Assembly: GCA_035345935.1 (NCBI GenBank)
Contig: DAORDK010000146.1
Location: 1-7,032, forward strand
DNA: 7,032 nucleotides
Direction of reading: 5' to 3'
Source of the DNA: SSSZ01 sp035345935
Lineage (GTDB): Bacteria; Pseudomonadota; Gammaproteobacteria; Burkholderiales; Rhodocyclaceae
Numbering within the stretch: the stretch's first letter is position 1; each line of letters starts with the position of its first letter. Below are positions 6,552-7,032 of the stretch, in pieces. A program made the position numbers and the translations under genes. The notes under the pieces were generated by a model. That model saw only the letters and a program-made list of their open reading frames with translations. It searched no databases and was not told the origin of the DNA.

Positions 6552-7027
6552 TTGGCGCCCCCTTGCTTCATGTCTGCCCTACCCTTGCGGCGGCGCACGA
6601 CGGTGATCGAGGCGAGGCCGAACAACCCACCGTAGGCGGCCAGCGCGTAGGACGACGGCTCCCATTCCTCCGGCGGCGTTGCGGCATCCTTCAATTCCGA
6701 CGGAAAAGGCCGCGGCGGAACCGGAACGACTTCCCACTCTTCCCTATCCTCCGGAACCCGGCTCATGTACTCGTCGAAGGACGCCACAGGCGCCTGGCCG
6801 AAGGCCCGGGACGAGGGAAACTGCGGGATGCGGACGAAGATCACCGCCTCGACGTCCTCCGCCAACCACTGCTCGAATCCCCCCTTGGCACCCCCTTGGG
6901 TGACGCGCGCCAACAAGTCGCGGCCGATGGCGTCGAAGGCGACGAAGGGGTAGAGGTCGGTCACCTCGGCGGAAAGGTAGTCGTAGGCTTTCTTGCCGCT
7001 TTCCAGGTCCCGGTCCTTGATCGCCAT
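6548..7027 (-). CDS. Unrecognised 159-aa protein with C-terminal membrane segment (5' end possibly incomplete)
   Basis: I do not recognise this family. Residues 1-120 are soluble-looking, charged and rich in aromatic residues, and become proline-rich at 101-120. One hydrophobic segment (about 125-144) follows, opening with the motif WEPSSYAL and closed by the basic run RRRKGR at 145-150, then a short polar tail. This resembles a PEP-CTERM-type sorting signal, with WEPS in place of PEPS, but the tail runs about nine residues beyond the basic cluster, longer than usual. No signal peptide is visible at the N-terminus. The ATG at 7027 is only five bases from the window edge, the reading frame stays open through them, and no ribosome site can be judged, so the true start may lie upstream. 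Codon use (strong GC3) supports a real gene. Its stop overlaps the next start in ATGA, implying coupling to the transporter-acyltransferase. Coding status is confident; function is unknown. Confidence 0.8.
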   Translation of the reverse strand: MAIKDRDLESGKKAYDYLSAEVTDLYPFVAFDAIGRDLLARVTQGGAKGGFEQWLAEDVEAVIFVRIPQFPSSRAFGQAPVASFDEYMSRVPEDREEWEVVPVPPRPFPSELKDAATPPEEWEPSSYALAAYGGLFGLASITVVRRRKGRADMKQGGAK

Positions 7028-7032
7028 GTAAG

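Noticed and set aside
5778..6635. 285-codon plus-strand open frame opposite the transporter domain
   Set aside because: The translation is highly charged and repetitive in composition, with no motif. The opposite strand carries the well-supported MFS domain with conserved LplT-type motifs.

Overview
The window is a gapless eight-gene transcription unit, all on the minus strand, so transcription runs from base 7032 toward base 1. Base composition is GC-rich throughout. Codons end mostly in G or C, Shine-Dalgarno sequences are clear, and GTG and TTG starts are used beside ATG. This fits a high-GC bacterium, most likely a member of the Pseudomonadota. That guess rests on composition and on the LplT-PlsC type fusion protein; no marker gene in the window fixes the taxonomy.

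Layout in transcription order: (1) 7027-6548, an unrecognised 159-residue protein with one C-terminal membrane segment; (2) 6551-4668, an MFS lysophospholipid-transporter-like domain fused to a PlsC-like acyltransferase; (3) 4657-4388, an 89-residue protein with two membrane segments; (4) 4368-1648, a 906-residue DUF2339 multi-spanning membrane protein; (5) 1651-1313 and (6) 1325-1095, two more small two-segment membrane proteins; (7) 1098-364, a divergent prolipoprotein diacylglyceryl transferase (Lgt) family membrane protein; (8) 367 to the window edge, the N-terminal 122 residues of a radical SAM enzyme of the COG1964/MJ0619 (tetraether-lipid-synthase-like) type. The largest gap between genes is 19 bases. 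Four junctions are 4-base stop/start overlaps and one is a 13-base overlap, so the genes are probably co-transcribed and translationally coupled. No promoter, terminator, tRNA, rRNA, CRISPR array or mobile element was seen. The operon's promoter must lie beyond base 7032 and its end beyond base 1.

Two themes stand out. First, three of the recognisable products belong to families that act on glycerolipids: the lysophospholipid transporter/acyltransferase, the Lgt-like protein, and the radical SAM enzyme related to archaeal tetraether lipid synthase. This suggests a membrane-lipid modification or remodelling operon, which is inference. Second, the three small two-segment proteins look like diverged copies of one another and bracket the DUF2339 protein, suggesting a membrane complex. 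Several catalytic positions of true Lgt are changed in the Lgt-like protein, so its reaction may not be lipoprotein lipidation.
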